A stretch of 64,000 nt of DNA, taken from Phycisphaerae bacterium. GTDB lineage: Bacteria > Planctomycetota > Phycisphaerae > Phycisphaerales > UBA1924. The position numbers were made by a program, and so were the translations under genes. Location of the stretch: NCBI GenBank assembly GCA_030429705.1, contig JAUIES010000002.1, forward strand, positions 64,001 through 128,000, in the 5' to 3' direction. Below, piece after piece: positions 35,790 to 44,793 of the stretch (its first letter is position 1; every line of letters starts with the position of its first letter). Under the pieces are notes generated by a model. That model was given only the letters and a program-made list of their open reading frames with translations, had not been told where the DNA came from and ran no database searches.

Positions 35790-36587
35790 TTACCCAGGGA
35801 ATGTCCCACAGGTTCGGTCGGTCTCCCACACTGTGACGGATGCGAGCGATGCTCCTGTATGTGCATCGGCGATTTCGGGTGCAAGAAGCCCAAAGAACAC
35901 GCGAGCCATGTTTTCGACCGATGGAATACACCCCGAACCATTTGCAAACTCTTCAGTATCCAGATTCAGGTGTTTGTGATCAAACCGGCGCACAATGGTT
36001 GACTCGACAATGCGCTCGATCTGGGCCACGCCAAGCGGAGGAATCTCATCGCGTTGCTTGATCGCCACAGCGGTTTCGACTCGGTAATTGTGCCCGTGTC
36101 CGTTTGGATTATTGCACTTGCCGAAGATCGCGCGGTTTTCTTCCAGCGAGAGTTCGTCGACATGCAGACGGTGCGCCGCAGCAATGTTGGCACACACGCG
36201 AACAACCACGGTTTCTGTTGCGTTTGTCATCATCTCTATCGCATAGTAAGGGGTGAGATGCCACACAATCGATCGGACCACTTGACCGAGCGGCGACTCG
36301 CGAAGCGCCAGTAACAGAGGCGGCAACAACTTTGCCGGTTCGATGGTGGGCTCATACACAATGGCTTCAGCGATGATTGGGACACATGCTTCGCGCACCG
36401 CTCGGTCAACAGTTCGGATGTCGACCAGGTACCCGGTTTGAGGATCTGGTTCGCCGACACATCGGACTGAAATCTCTGCATATCGGCCGAGACCAACCAT
36501 GGCGGGAACGCCGCCATACCCATTGGCACCACCGGTCGAACCATCCGGGTTGATCGAGAAGCGAACTGTGCGCGTGAGAGCGACCAT
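35790..36587 (-). CDS. Duplicated 6-pyruvoyl-tetrahydropterin synthase-like protein
   Basis: Made of two related halves. The C-terminal half (about residues 125-265) is a complete PTPS domain: zinc ligands His139 in AAHRL and His164/His166 in NPNGHGHNY, the catalytic-type cysteine in GKCNNPNGHGHNY (Cys158), and the late FDHKHLNLD and PSVENMARVFF. This GKCNNPNGHGHNY form is that of pterin-forming PTPS rather than E. coli QueD. The N-terminal half has GEPDPQTGYLVDIRTVDRAV, which matches the PTPS dimer segment, but lacks the zinc histidines. Likely a pseudo-dimer with one active site per chain. The longer frame from 36839 is rejected because it runs into the GPx gene. It makes queuosine or pterin precursors. 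Confidence 0.82.
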   Translation of the reverse strand: MVALTRTVRFSINPDGSTGGANGYGGVPAMVGLGRYAEISVRCVGEPDPQTGYLVDIRTVDRAVREACVPIIAEAIVYEPTIEPAKLLPPLLLALRESPLGQVVRSIVWHLTPYYAIEMMTNATETVVVRVCANIAAAHRLHVDELSLEENRAIFGKCNNPNGHGHNYRVETAVAIKQRDEIPPLGVAQIERIVESTIVRRFDHKHLNLDTEEFANGSGCIPSVENMARVFFGLLAPEIADAHTGASLASVTVWETDRTCGTFPG

Positions 36588-36639
36588 GAACGAGAGTCTA
36601 TGGTTCTTGCGGGGACGAAGCGGAAATGAGGAGTATCCA

Positions 36640-37269
36640 ATGAAGAAGTGGATTGTGATTCCGATGGTGCTGACGCTCGTCGGCTGCAGCGCGTCAACGA
36701 ATGAGACGGTTGCCGAGCAACCCGCCGAACCGCCGGTCGAGACTGGCGACCCGATTGAATCGACCGATACCGATGTACAGGCCCAACAGCCGGAGGCGGA
36801 CACCATGCTCGAAGTGACGATGAATCGAATCGATGGCACGCCGGAGTCGCTGGCAACTTACGAAGGCAAAGTGGTTCTGGTTGTGAATGTGGCAAGCAAG
36901 TGCGGGCTCACGCCGCAGTATGACCAACTCGAAGCGATGTACAACAAGTACAAGGACGACGGACTGGTCATTCTCGGCTTCCCCGCGAATGACTTTGGGG
37001 CGCAGGAGCCTGGAACTAACGCTGAGATCATGACATTCTGCACGAGCGAGTATGGCGTGTCATTCCCGATGTTTGAAAAGATCGCGGTTACAGGTGATGA
37101 AGCCCACCCGTTCTATAAAGAACTTGCTGCGAAGAGCGAAGCTCCGAGTTGGAACTTCACGAAGTACCTCATTGATCGCCGCGGGCAGTTTGTCGAACGA
37201 ATCGATCCTCGGACCACGCCGGATGATGCGGCTTTGGTGACCAGGGTTGAAGAACTACTGAACGGTTGA
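36640..37269 (+). CDS. Lipoprotein glutathione peroxidase (thioredoxin-type)
   Basis: A 209-residue peroxidase with a lipoprotein signal (MVLTLVGCS, Cys at about 15), then a Pro/Glu-rich linker and the GPx domain: VNVASKCGLTPQYDQLE with catalytic Cys (not selenocysteine), FPANDFGAQEPG with the Gln of the tetrad, TFCTSEYGVSFPMF with the resolving Cys used by thioredoxin-dependent GPx, and WNFTKYLIDRRG with the Trp and Asn. The FPCNQF cysteine of other family members is Ala. Membrane anchoring at the inner or outer membrane is inferred. Divergent from the PTPS-like gene with 52 bases between starts; GAGGAG precedes the ATG. The gspF gene follows 47 bases later. Confidence 0.9.
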   Translation: MKKWIVIPMVLTLVGCSASTNETVAEQPAEPPVETGDPIESTDTDVQAQQPEADTMLEVTMNRIDGTPESLATYEGKVVLVVNVASKCGLTPQYDQLEAMYNKYKDDGLVILGFPANDFGAQEPGTNAEIMTFCTSEYGVSFPMFEKIAVTGDEAHPFYKELAAKSEAPSWNFTKYLIDRRGQFVERIDPRTTPDDAALVTRVEELLNG

Positions 37270-37316
37270 GGCGCAGTTTGGAGTCAGAATGGAATTCGGT
37301 ACGATGAGAGGGATCG

Positions 37317-38516
37317 ATGCCGAGTTTTGAATACACAGCCTTGTCTGAAGCAGGAGGCCGGATCACCGGTGTGTTGTCGGCTGCCAGTGAAGCAGCGGTG
37401 CTTGCCGATCTTGAAGCGCGGCAACTCACGCCTGTCCATGTCGAGGAAAAGACCGAGCGCAAGAGATTGCTTGGTCAGGGTATTTCTCCAGCCAAACTCG
37501 GGCGTGCGTATACCCAACTTGCCGATCTCCTCCGCGCGGGCGTGCCAGTGATGCGATCGCTCAGTTTGCTCGGTCGGCAAAAGAGTGACAAGCGACTGGC
37601 AGCGGTGTTTCGCAAACTCGCAGAGCATGTCGCTGACGGTGGCGATATCGCCGACGGCATGGAGCAACAGCCCGAGGTGTTCCCGCGCATCCATACCGCG
37701 ATGGTGCGGGCGGGTGAACGAGGTGGTTTTCTCGAACAGGTTTTCTCGCGACTCGGTCAGTTTGTGCTCGGGCAGGCCGAACTGCGCAGCAAAGTTGTCG
37801 GCAACATGATCTATCCGCTCGTGCTGGTTGCGGTCGGCGTGATCTTGCTGTCGGTGATTTTTATTGTGTTTGTGCCGAAGTTTGAATCTGTCTTTGATGG
37901 TCTCAAGGAAAAAGGCGAGTTGCCGGTGATCACACAAGGGCTGTTTTTTACCAGTCACTTGCTCGCCGACTACGGGTTGATTTTGCTCTTGATCTTCGCG
38001 GGGTCGATGGTTTTGATCTGGAGGCTCAGGCAGCGTCCTGATGTGCAACGCAAAGCCGTTGAAGTGCGCAATCGCATTCCGATTCTCGGTCCGCTGACTC
38101 GATCGCTGGCTGCTGCGCGATTCTGCCGCATGTTGGGCACCATGGAAGCCAATGGCGTGCCCTTGATCACCGCCATGCAGATTTCAAAACAGGCAGCGGG
38201 CAATGTCATCATGGAAGAGGCGATCGATAAAGCGACCGAATCGGTTCGGGCGGGTGACGCACTCGCAGCTCCTCTCGCTGAGAGCGGTATGTTCGATGAA
38301 GATGTCATCGAGATGATCTCCGTTGGAGAAGCCGCAGGAAATGTCGACGAGGTCATGCTGGGCATCGCCGAGACGATCGAGACGCGCATCGACCGAATGC
38401 TCGAGACAGCCGTTCGGTTGATTGAACCGCTCATGCTGCTCCTCATTGCTGGCGTGGTTGTACTCGTTGCCGTGTCACTTTTGCTCCCCATGCTAAAGAT
38501 GAGCGGGTCCGTGTAA
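37317..38516 (+). CDS. gspF: Type II secretion inner-membrane platform protein GspF
   Basis: A 399-residue polytopic protein that forms the base on which GspE acts. It has two copies of the T2SSF domain, LADLLRAGVPVMRSLSLL and RMLGTMEANGVPLITAMQI, with conserved MVRAGERGGFLEQVFSRL and MISVGEAAGNVDEVML. Three membrane segments lie near VGNMIYPLVLVAVGVILLSV, YGLILLLIFAGSMVLIW and PLMLLLIAGVVVLVAV. The N-terminal SFEYTALSEAGGRITGVL is standard. GAGAGGG precedes the ATG closely. It opens the operon that runs to the giant secretin. Confidence 0.95.
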   Translation: MPSFEYTALSEAGGRITGVLSAASEAAVLADLEARQLTPVHVEEKTERKRLLGQGISPAKLGRAYTQLADLLRAGVPVMRSLSLLGRQKSDKRLAAVFRKLAEHVADGGDIADGMEQQPEVFPRIHTAMVRAGERGGFLEQVFSRLGQFVLGQAELRSKVVGNMIYPLVLVAVGVILLSVIFIVFVPKFESVFDGLKEKGELPVITQGLFFTSHLLADYGLILLLIFAGSMVLIWRLRQRPDVQRKAVEVRNRIPILGPLTRSLAAARFCRMLGTMEANGVPLITAMQISKQAAGNVIMEEAIDKATESVRAGDALAAPLAESGMFDEDVIEMISVGEAAGNVDEVMLGIAETIETRIDRMLETAVRLIEPLMLLLIAGVVVLVAVSLLLPMLKMSGSV

Positions 38517-38739
38517 CGACTGTGTACCAGATATTGGGGTCATCGCCCGAATCGGTATATTGGTTGTGGTATTGGCGCGGGCTTTCGACTATGCTAGTCT
38601 GGACTAAGATACGACACAGCACCGTCAGGATTGCTCCGGAAAGGGCGGTTCGGTCGATGCATTACGGGGCTTCGATCCGCCAGGCGAACAGACCGAGGCG
38701 GACGATGAGAAAAGTTCAATGAGGCGAAAGGACATGCAG

Positions 38740-39237
38740 ATGTTGAAGGTGCAGAGTCGAGCGATTCACGCTCGTGGCGGTTTCACCCTGATCGAGGTGA
38801 TGATTGTTTTGGCCATTGTGTTGGCTCTCGGTTCGATTGTTGCGGTTGCCGTGCTTTCACGCCGCGATGATGCCAACCTCGATCTCACGAAGACGGACAT
38901 GACGCGGCTCGACCAGGGTCTCAAGTGGTTCTACTTCGAGTACAACCGTTATCCGACTGACGAAGAAGGTCTCGCTGTGCTCTGGAGTTCAGAAACACTC
39001 GATCCGGAGCTAGACGCGTCGTCGTGGAAGTCACAACTTGAAGCACCACTGGACAAGGACCGTTGGGGTTTCGAGTGGATGTACATGCAGCAACGCGATG
39101 AAGACCCGACCAAGTACGCATTGTGGTCTGTCGGGCCGGATGGGGAAGACGGGACCGAGGATGATTTGAAGGCGTGGTCTGACGATGAGAGCGACGGCTT
39201 CGGTTTTGATGACATGCCCGCGCCGAGTGGTGGATAA
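38740..39237 (+). CDS. gspG: Major pseudopilin GspG
   Basis: A 165-residue pseudopilin with leader ending in G-FTLIEVMIVLAIVLALGSI (Glu at mature position 5), the NRYPTDEEGLAVLW segment and WSVGPDGEDGTEDD close to the end, the calcium-binding loop of GspG. This is the main subunit of the T2SS pseudopilus. Three ATGs are possible; 38740 has AAAGGA seven bases upstream. The C-terminus is very acidic. It lies 223 bases after gspF, so a separate promoter is possible in the gap. Confidence 0.93.
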   Translation: MLKVQSRAIHARGGFTLIEVMIVLAIVLALGSIVAVAVLSRRDDANLDLTKTDMTRLDQGLKWFYFEYNRYPTDEEGLAVLWSSETLDPELDASSWKSQLEAPLDKDRWGFEWMYMQQRDEDPTKYALWSVGPDGEDGTEDDLKAWSDDESDGFGFDDMPAPSGG

Positions 39238-40147
39238 CCCGCCACGGGTGCGTGCATATTTCAAGTCGCCGTTCGTTTGGCGTGTTGCGGGTGCGCGCGC
39301 CAACGGTATGACGCTCTTCGAAATCCTCGTCGCGCTTGCGCTCCTGATTGCGGTGATGTCAATCACGATTCCGATGGTCGCTTCGCAAACCAATCGAATC
39401 GCGTTTGAAGAAGTGACCGCAACGCTCGAGCGGCAAGCGGCGATTGTTCGCAGCGATGCCCAGCGTGAAACGGAAGCCGTCTGGTTTGAAGCCCGGCAAC
39501 TTCCAGACGGTATCTGGGCGATTGGTGTGTCGCGGATGAACCAAGACGAAGTTGACAACCCTTCTGAAATGGCGGACTGGACGGATGTGTTGATCGGCGA
39601 TCTGGAATCGGTCTTGCCTGAGGATCCTGACTCGATGGAACGATCGGTCCCGGTTGATCGCAACGAGACCTTTTCGAGTTTTGAGGTCTTGCGACGCCTG
39701 CCGACCGGGTATTCGATTCGGCGGACCCTACCCGACGAGATTGTGGCGCTCGGCGAAGAGCCGATGCTAGATGAGCATGATCCGTTCGCCGAGGAGGCTT
39801 TTGAGCTCGCTCTCGATGAGGCTGCGCAAGAAATGCCGTCGCCGTTTGGCGAAACGCCACCAGGCCTGATCGAAGAAATCAGAATCGTGCTGGCCGTCTT
39901 TCTGCCAGACGGCACCTTGATCGGTCCTGAGCAACTCTATCTTTTCGCTCCCGATGAGCGCATTGCCACGATCAGGTTCAATCGTTGGCTCGGGTCGGTG
40001 AAGTGTGCTCCACTTGTCAGAGCGGACCTCACGCCAGAAGACAAGAGCGAGCCGGATCGAGGCGACACAGGTGATGGCGACGAGGACGCCGATCGATCGA
40101 GAGGACCCAACAGCGAGTCGCCATCCCCAGACGGGAGTCGCCCGTGA
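39230..40147 (+). CDS. gspH: Minor pseudopilin, GspH-like
   Basis: A 305-residue protein with a type II prepilin helix (MTLFEILVALALLIAVMSI) near residue 24 and a long, acidic globular part, much longer than E. coli GspH (about 170). The second half has IEEIRIVLAVFLPDGTLIGPEQLYLF, a beta pair found in GspH. A Ser/Asp/Glu/Pro-rich tail ends the protein. The start is uncertain: GTG 39230 overlaps the gspG stop; no ATG lies near the helix except an internal Met. It stands between gspG and gspI, the normal gspH slot. Confidence 0.75.
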   Translation: MDNPPRVRAYFKSPFVWRVAGARANGMTLFEILVALALLIAVMSITIPMVASQTNRIAFEEVTATLERQAAIVRSDAQRETEAVWFEARQLPDGIWAIGVSRMNQDEVDNPSEMADWTDVLIGDLESVLPEDPDSMERSVPVDRNETFSSFEVLRRLPTGYSIRRTLPDEIVALGEEPMLDEHDPFAEEAFELALDEAAQEMPSPFGETPPGLIEEIRIVLAVFLPDGTLIGPEQLYLFAPDERIATIRFNRWLGSVKCAPLVRADLTPEDKSEPDRGDTGDGDEDADRSRGPNSESPSPDGSRP

Positions 40148-40734
40148 ATCGGCATCGCTCACATCATGGGGGCATTCTGCTAGAGGTGATTGTGGCACTT
40201 GCCATTCTGCTGATGGCTTCGATGACTGTGGGGGGGATCGTCATTGACAGCCTCAATGGCATGATTCGAACTCGATATACGATGCAGGCCTGTGATCTCG
40301 CACGATCGACCATGGCTCAGATCGAAGCCGGTCTGGTTGATCCGACATCGATCAATGGCCCGGCGGTTCGGTGGGATTCGTCTCGGCTGCTGATGCCTGA
40401 AGATGATGCCTTCGAACCGACCATGGACCCCCTCGATGAATCACCGGCATCCATAGAAGACATGCTCGGTTTCGCTGATTCGACCGTCGGCGCAGTGGAT
40501 GAATCTGATGGGCTCTGGGTTTTGGAAGTGGACACCGAACCTACGGGCACCACCGGTCTCTGGCTTGTGACGGTGACCGCCAGTGTCAGTCAGCCGCAAT
40601 CGCCGGACGATGTCGCTGCGTCATATACACTTCGGCAAGTGGTTCGCTTAAGTGCCGAGATCGAGGATATTGCCGGCGAAGAAGACGACCTGATGGATGC
40701 CGCCCGGCGTGGTTTGCGTGGGGGGGGTTCATGA
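40144..40734 (+). CDS. gspI: Minor pseudopilin, GspI-like
   Basis: A 196-residue protein with a short leader HRSHHGG and the helix ILLEVIVALAILLMASMTVGG (Glu at position 5). The order and LARSTMAQIEAGL after the helix, like the AR..A......E stretch of GspI, support this. An acidic middle segment is atypical. The start codon is GTG and overlaps the previous stop as GTGA. Part of the pseudopilus tip complex with GspJ and GspK. Confidence 0.8.
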   Translation: MNRHRSHHGGILLEVIVALAILLMASMTVGGIVIDSLNGMIRTRYTMQACDLARSTMAQIEAGLVDPTSINGPAVRWDSSRLLMPEDDAFEPTMDPLDESPASIEDMLGFADSTVGAVDESDGLWVLEVDTEPTGTTGLWLVTVTASVSQPQSPDDVAASYTLRQVVRLSAEIEDIAGEEDDLMDAARRGLRGGGS

Positions 40735-41459
40735 TGCAATGCCGCCGCGCATTTTCACTGTTGGAGGTACTTCTGGCGATTGCGGTCGTCATGATTTTGG
40801 CGGGCACGGTCTATGCGTTCCTTTTCGATCTGCTCGAAAGCCGAGATCGAATTCTCGACGAGAGTGATCGTTCGCGGGCGGGAATTGGCGTGATCGAGCA
40901 GCTCGAACGCGACATCATGACCACGCTCGCGGGGGCATCCGGGTATGGGGCCGGTGTTCAAGGGACCAGGACCTCGCTCACACTCTTGTCGCGAAGTGTG
41001 ACGCTCCCGATCGAGAACGAATCGCAAACAGTGTTGGGTGATTTACAAGGCGTTTCTTTTACTTGGGACGGCCAAAGCGGAGCACTCTCTGCAAGCCGAT
41101 GGGATGTTCTGTCAGGCGAGCGGGCGCAGCCTGAAGTCATTTCAGACAAGATCGCATACATGCAGCTGAGATACTTTGATGGTTCAAGTTGGAGCGGGCA
41201 ATACAACTCTTCGAGTACGCTTCCGGTTGCACTTGAGATCGCAATCTGGTTTGGGGAACCGACATTTGCGAATGAACCGTGGCCGGATGAGAACGATTTT
41301 GAAGATCGACCGGAAGAGATTTTTATTGACTCGACTGACGAGGCGATGACTGACGACGAGTTTGTTGAAGAGCCGCTACCTCCTGAACGGGCACCTGATC
41401 GGGTGCGCGTCGTTGTCGTTCCCGACGGGCCATCGATCGGATGGGGGGGCGGGCCATGA
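40731..41459 (+). CDS. gspJ: Minor pseudopilin GspJ-like
   Basis: A 242-residue pseudopilin: leader MMQCRRA, helix FSLLEVLLAIAVVMILAG, then a globular domain with VIEQLERDIMTTLAG, the phrase typical of GspJ, and IAYMQLRYFDGSSWSGQYNSSSTLPVALEI, which matches the C-terminal beta sheet of GspJ. The last 60 residues are unusually acidic. Two ATGs at 40731 and 40734 are preceded by a run of eight Gs; the first overlaps the gspI stop. Confidence 0.88.
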   Translation: MMQCRRAFSLLEVLLAIAVVMILAGTVYAFLFDLLESRDRILDESDRSRAGIGVIEQLERDIMTTLAGASGYGAGVQGTRTSLTLLSRSVTLPIENESQTVLGDLQGVSFTWDGQSGALSASRWDVLSGERAQPEVISDKIAYMQLRYFDGSSWSGQYNSSSTLPVALEIAIWFGEPTFANEPWPDENDFEDRPEEIFIDSTDEAMTDDEFVEEPLPPERAPDRVRVVVVPDGPSIGWGGGP

Positions 41460-43177
41460 AATCTCGACCACTGACGCTTCGGCAAGGGCGGGGAATGGTA
41501 TTGCTCGCGGTCATGATTGTGATCGTGCTCGGCGCGTTGATTGGTGCAACGCTCCTTGTGGCTGTCGATGCGGAGCGATCCGGCGCTCAGACGACCATAC
41601 GGCAGACGCAGTCGCGGGCTCTGGCGTGGTCCGGTGTGCAAATGGCAATGGCTGAGTTCGCAGCCCAGCGCGATGCGATGATCGCAGCCGAACCGTTCGA
41701 AATCGAGACCGAATGGGAGTTGTTTAAAGACGAACGGGGGCGAACTGCTGTCGTTCGGCTGATTCCGATCGGGGAAGACGAAGCCTTGAACGTCAGTGAA
41801 ACCGCCAAGCTCGATATCAACCACGCAACGAAGGACATGCTTGCAGCTCTGCCCGGCATCGGTACGCCCGAGCGAGCTCAAGCCATCATTGATGCTCGAC
41901 CGTTTAGCAGTGTTGAAGAGCTGGTGCGAATCGATGGCTTCGCTGCCGATTTGATCTATGGGTTTACGGAAACGCCGGATGCGTTTTCAGGTTTTGGTGC
42001 AGAGCCAACTGCAGACAGCAACGCGGCGCTCGATGATGCCTCCCTTTCTGAAGACTTCGAAAACCTGGGTACGCGTGGTGATTTTGGCGAAGCGTCGGAT
42101 CGGGCTCTGATTGATTTGTTGACTGTGTTCAGTTTCGATCCCAATGTACAGGCCGGGCTTGCGGATCCGTCGAAGGCTGGCAAGTTGCGTGTCAATTTGA
42201 ATGTGCCGTGGTCAGACCGTCTCGCCCGTGCGATCGAAGATCAGTGGGGGGAGGAAGCCGTTCAGGTTGCCGAGCGTGTCTTTGAGCAGGGCATGAACTT
42301 CTCGTCTGATAAACAAGTGATCGAGAACATGCTGCAGCTTGGTCTGAGCACTGCGGATCAGATTGCGCCGATCATTGATGCCATCACCGCATCCGACGAT
42401 ATGTATCGGCTTGGGCGAATCGATGTGAATCTTGCAGCACCAGAGGTGCTCGCCACGCTGCCCGGGCTGGATCTTGCCGCAGCTTACGAACTTGTTGATG
42501 TGCGGGAGAGACTCTCGGCTGAAGACATGTTGAGTCCGCTCTGGATGGTCGAGGCCGGAGTCATGGCGATGGATGGATACGCTGCGGTAGCCGATCATGT
42601 CACAACGCGGAGCACCCAGTGGCGTGTGCGTGTTGAGGCCGGGTATCGTTCGGTTGATGCCATCGCCGAGGTCGCCGGTGTCTCCGACTCAGTCATGGAG
42701 GGGCTCGCGCGTGACCTTTCGATGGGTGACGAACTTGAAGACCGTGTGATGTATGATGTCGTGATTGATGCGTCTTCGCAGCGACCACGGGTGGCCTATT
42801 TGCGTGAGGTGACACTGCTCGAACTGGCGCATGCGTTGCGCGGACAAGAGATCGATCAACGAGGCGGACGCGATCGCGACACCTATGAGGATGAATTGGC
42901 ATCTGCCCTTGGCCTCGACGATCTGGATGCTCACGCGACCGATGGTGCAACAATGACCGACGACGAAATCGATAGCGACTCGCCGAGTTGGCGTGATGAG
43001 TCTCGAATTGACCAGCGTCGCGATGCGAGGCGGATTGACCGAGAGACCACCACCAACCAGAACCGACGAGCCGACCGGGCTGCGTCAGCAGCGAACGAAC
43101 CCGAGCCTGATCGTACCATGCCCGGCGAACCCGTCGATCGACGCTCAGGGCGTTGGAGAGCCAGGGGGGGACGATGA
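41456..43177 (+). CDS. gspK: Minor pseudopilin GspK, extended
   Basis: A 573-residue protein, far longer than the usual 300-330. The N-terminus GMVLLAVMIVIVLGALIGAT is a pseudopilin helix lacking the usual Glu5, as is normal for GspK. Two helix-hairpin-helix-like segments follow: LDINHATKDMLAALPGIG and later IDVNLAAPEVLATLPGLD. The C-terminal 100 residues are Arg/Asp/Glu-rich and disordered (DRRSGRWRARGGR). GspK caps the pseudopilus and the extra tail is unexplained. ATGA overlap with gspJ; a run of seven Gs lies six bases before the ATG. Confidence 0.88.
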   Translation: MKSRPLTLRQGRGMVLLAVMIVIVLGALIGATLLVAVDAERSGAQTTIRQTQSRALAWSGVQMAMAEFAAQRDAMIAAEPFEIETEWELFKDERGRTAVVRLIPIGEDEALNVSETAKLDINHATKDMLAALPGIGTPERAQAIIDARPFSSVEELVRIDGFAADLIYGFTETPDAFSGFGAEPTADSNAALDDASLSEDFENLGTRGDFGEASDRALIDLLTVFSFDPNVQAGLADPSKAGKLRVNLNVPWSDRLARAIEDQWGEEAVQVAERVFEQGMNFSSDKQVIENMLQLGLSTADQIAPIIDAITASDDMYRLGRIDVNLAAPEVLATLPGLDLAAAYELVDVRERLSAEDMLSPLWMVEAGVMAMDGYAAVADHVTTRSTQWRVRVEAGYRSVDAIAEVAGVSDSVMEGLARDLSMGDELEDRVMYDVVIDASSQRPRVAYLREVTLLELAHALRGQEIDQRGGRDRDTYEDELASALGLDDLDAHATDGATMTDDEIDSDSPSWRDESRIDQRRDARRIDRETTTNQNRRADRAASAANEPEPDRTMPGEPVDRRSGRWRARGGR

Positions 43178-44793
43178 GCAAACCTCTTTCTGGAACGGTG
43201 GTGGTCGTTCAAGTCGACAACGATCGACTGGCAGCGATTGAAGTCAAACTGCGCGGAAACGGAGTTTTAGTCGAACGGGCAATCTGCGCTGTCCGTCCAG
43301 CATCGGTGCAGAGCGACGAACCCGCAGGGATGGGTGCTTGGGTCAAACAGGTGCTGGCAGAAGCCGGCGTCTCGACCAAACGGGCCATTCTGGCAGCAGC
43401 ACGCGGCGAAGTCGTGCTCAAAGTACTCGAGTTCCCGGGGACCGGTCTTGTTGACGAGGCGGAGCGGTGCGAAGTTGTTCGCCTGCAGATGGCAAGGCAG
43501 TTGACGATGCCCATGAGTGAATCGGTCATCGACTGGATTCCAATGGATCGCGGGGAAGATGGTGCCGTTCGGTCTGTTATGGCAGGCGCGATTCATACCG
43601 ACCGACTCGATTGGTACGATTCGATCAGTACGGCTGCCGGGCTCAAACCGGTCGGCATGCAACTGAGTAGCGGCGGCATCGCCGCGCTCACCGCCGATCT
43701 GGAAGGGCCGGTGCTGGTTGTTGTACCTTCGATGGCAGGCATCGAGTTCGTGGTCGCTTGGGAAGGGCGTGTGATGTTCGCACGCGCGATTGAACTGCCG
43801 GAAGGATTTACAGCGGCGACCGAGCCTGAAGTCGCAGAACGCATCGCCGTCGAAGCGAAACGCACCTGGATGAGTTATCGTGTCTCGCAGCGTGCCGAAG
43901 ATATCGAAGTCGTCGCGGTGATTGGCTCTGATGGCAACGCCGAAGCAATCCGCAGCGCGTGCGCCCGACTGCTGGAGATTGAGAGCCGATGTGTCGGCTT
44001 GCCCGATCGCGTGAGCGTCAACGCGAACTTGCAGCATGAACAGCAGGCGTTGGTCTCCTCCTTGATTGGTCTTGCCGTTCGCGCGAGTACAGATGCCGAT
44101 CGGATGGATTTCCTCAATCCGCACGAGCCACCGGATGCAGCCGCCAACAGACGGATTGTTGCTCTGGCGGCTATTTTCGTGTTGATTGTCCTGTTGGGTG
44201 GGGGATTCTTGGTTCGGGGAGAGAAGTTGCGATCACTCGAGAAGGTGCGCAGCGGGCTCAAAGAGAACGAGGGCAAACTTGCACAAGATTATCTTGCCTA
44301 CCTGGGTGATCTGGCGCGGGCAGAACATCTGACGCGATGGGATGAACTCGATGCCGATTATCTCGGGCATATCGGGTGGCTTAGTGAGAGGCTGCCCGAT
44401 CCTACGATTTCGCTCGCAGATCGAATCGCTCTGGCGGTTGCCGGGCAGGTTCGCTACGACGGTCGGACCTTTCCCGGCGCCAACTGGCAAAGCCCGGCCC
44501 GCCTCGCGGTCTCGGTCTCGGGTAAGGTGGGCGACCGTGCCATCGCGTTGGACCTGCGAGACCGATTGCTGCGGGATGGGCCTTATGTGGTCGCCAATCG
44601 CGGTCCTGATGTTGCCGATCGATACGACTTTGAACTGACGACATCGGCGCTGGCCGATCCAACAGCGTCGGGGGCTCCCTCGGACCCGGACGAATCGAGC
44701 CGAGTGCCTCCCGTCAATGACACGCCCGTGGACGGAACACCAACGAACGAAACTGACGCAGCGAAAACACCTGCAGACGGCGAGGGACCATGA
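43174..44793 (+). CDS. gspL: GspL-type assembly protein (PilM-PilN-like)
   Basis: A 539-residue protein: the first 320 residues form an actin-like ASKHA domain (PilM/GspL cytoplasmic type; VLKVLEFPG, VIDWIPMD, GLKPVGMQLSSGGIAAL), then one membrane helix (IVALAAIFVLIVLLGGGFLV) and a periplasmic ferredoxin-like part (LSVSGKV, LRDRLLRDGPYVV). In T2SS, GspL links GspE to the periplasmic ring; here its head is unusually like PilM joined to PilN. The last 50 residues are Pro/Asp/Thr-rich. ATGA overlap with gspK; seven Gs precede the ATG. Confidence 0.82.
   Translation: MSKPLSGTVVVVQVDNDRLAAIEVKLRGNGVLVERAICAVRPASVQSDEPAGMGAWVKQVLAEAGVSTKRAILAAARGEVVLKVLEFPGTGLVDEAERCEVVRLQMARQLTMPMSESVIDWIPMDRGEDGAVRSVMAGAIHTDRLDWYDSISTAAGLKPVGMQLSSGGIAALTADLEGPVLVVVPSMAGIEFVVAWEGRVMFARAIELPEGFTAATEPEVAERIAVEAKRTWMSYRVSQRAEDIEVVAVIGSDGNAEAIRSACARLLEIESRCVGLPDRVSVNANLQHEQQALVSSLIGLAVRASTDADRMDFLNPHEPPDAAANRRIVALAAIFVLIVLLGGGFLVRGEKLRSLEKVRSGLKENEGKLAQDYLAYLGDLARAEHLTRWDELDADYLGHIGWLSERLPDPTISLADRIALAVAGQVRYDGRTFPGANWQSPARLAVSVSGKVGDRAIALDLRDRLLRDGPYVVANRGPDVADRYDFELTTSALADPTASGAPSDPDESSRVPPVNDTPVDGTPTNETDAAKTPADGEGP

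Noticed and set aside
38517-38739. Promoter for gspG in the 223-base gap
   Set aside because: Several partial -35/-10 pairs were seen but none with more than four matches at both boxes, so no call is made.
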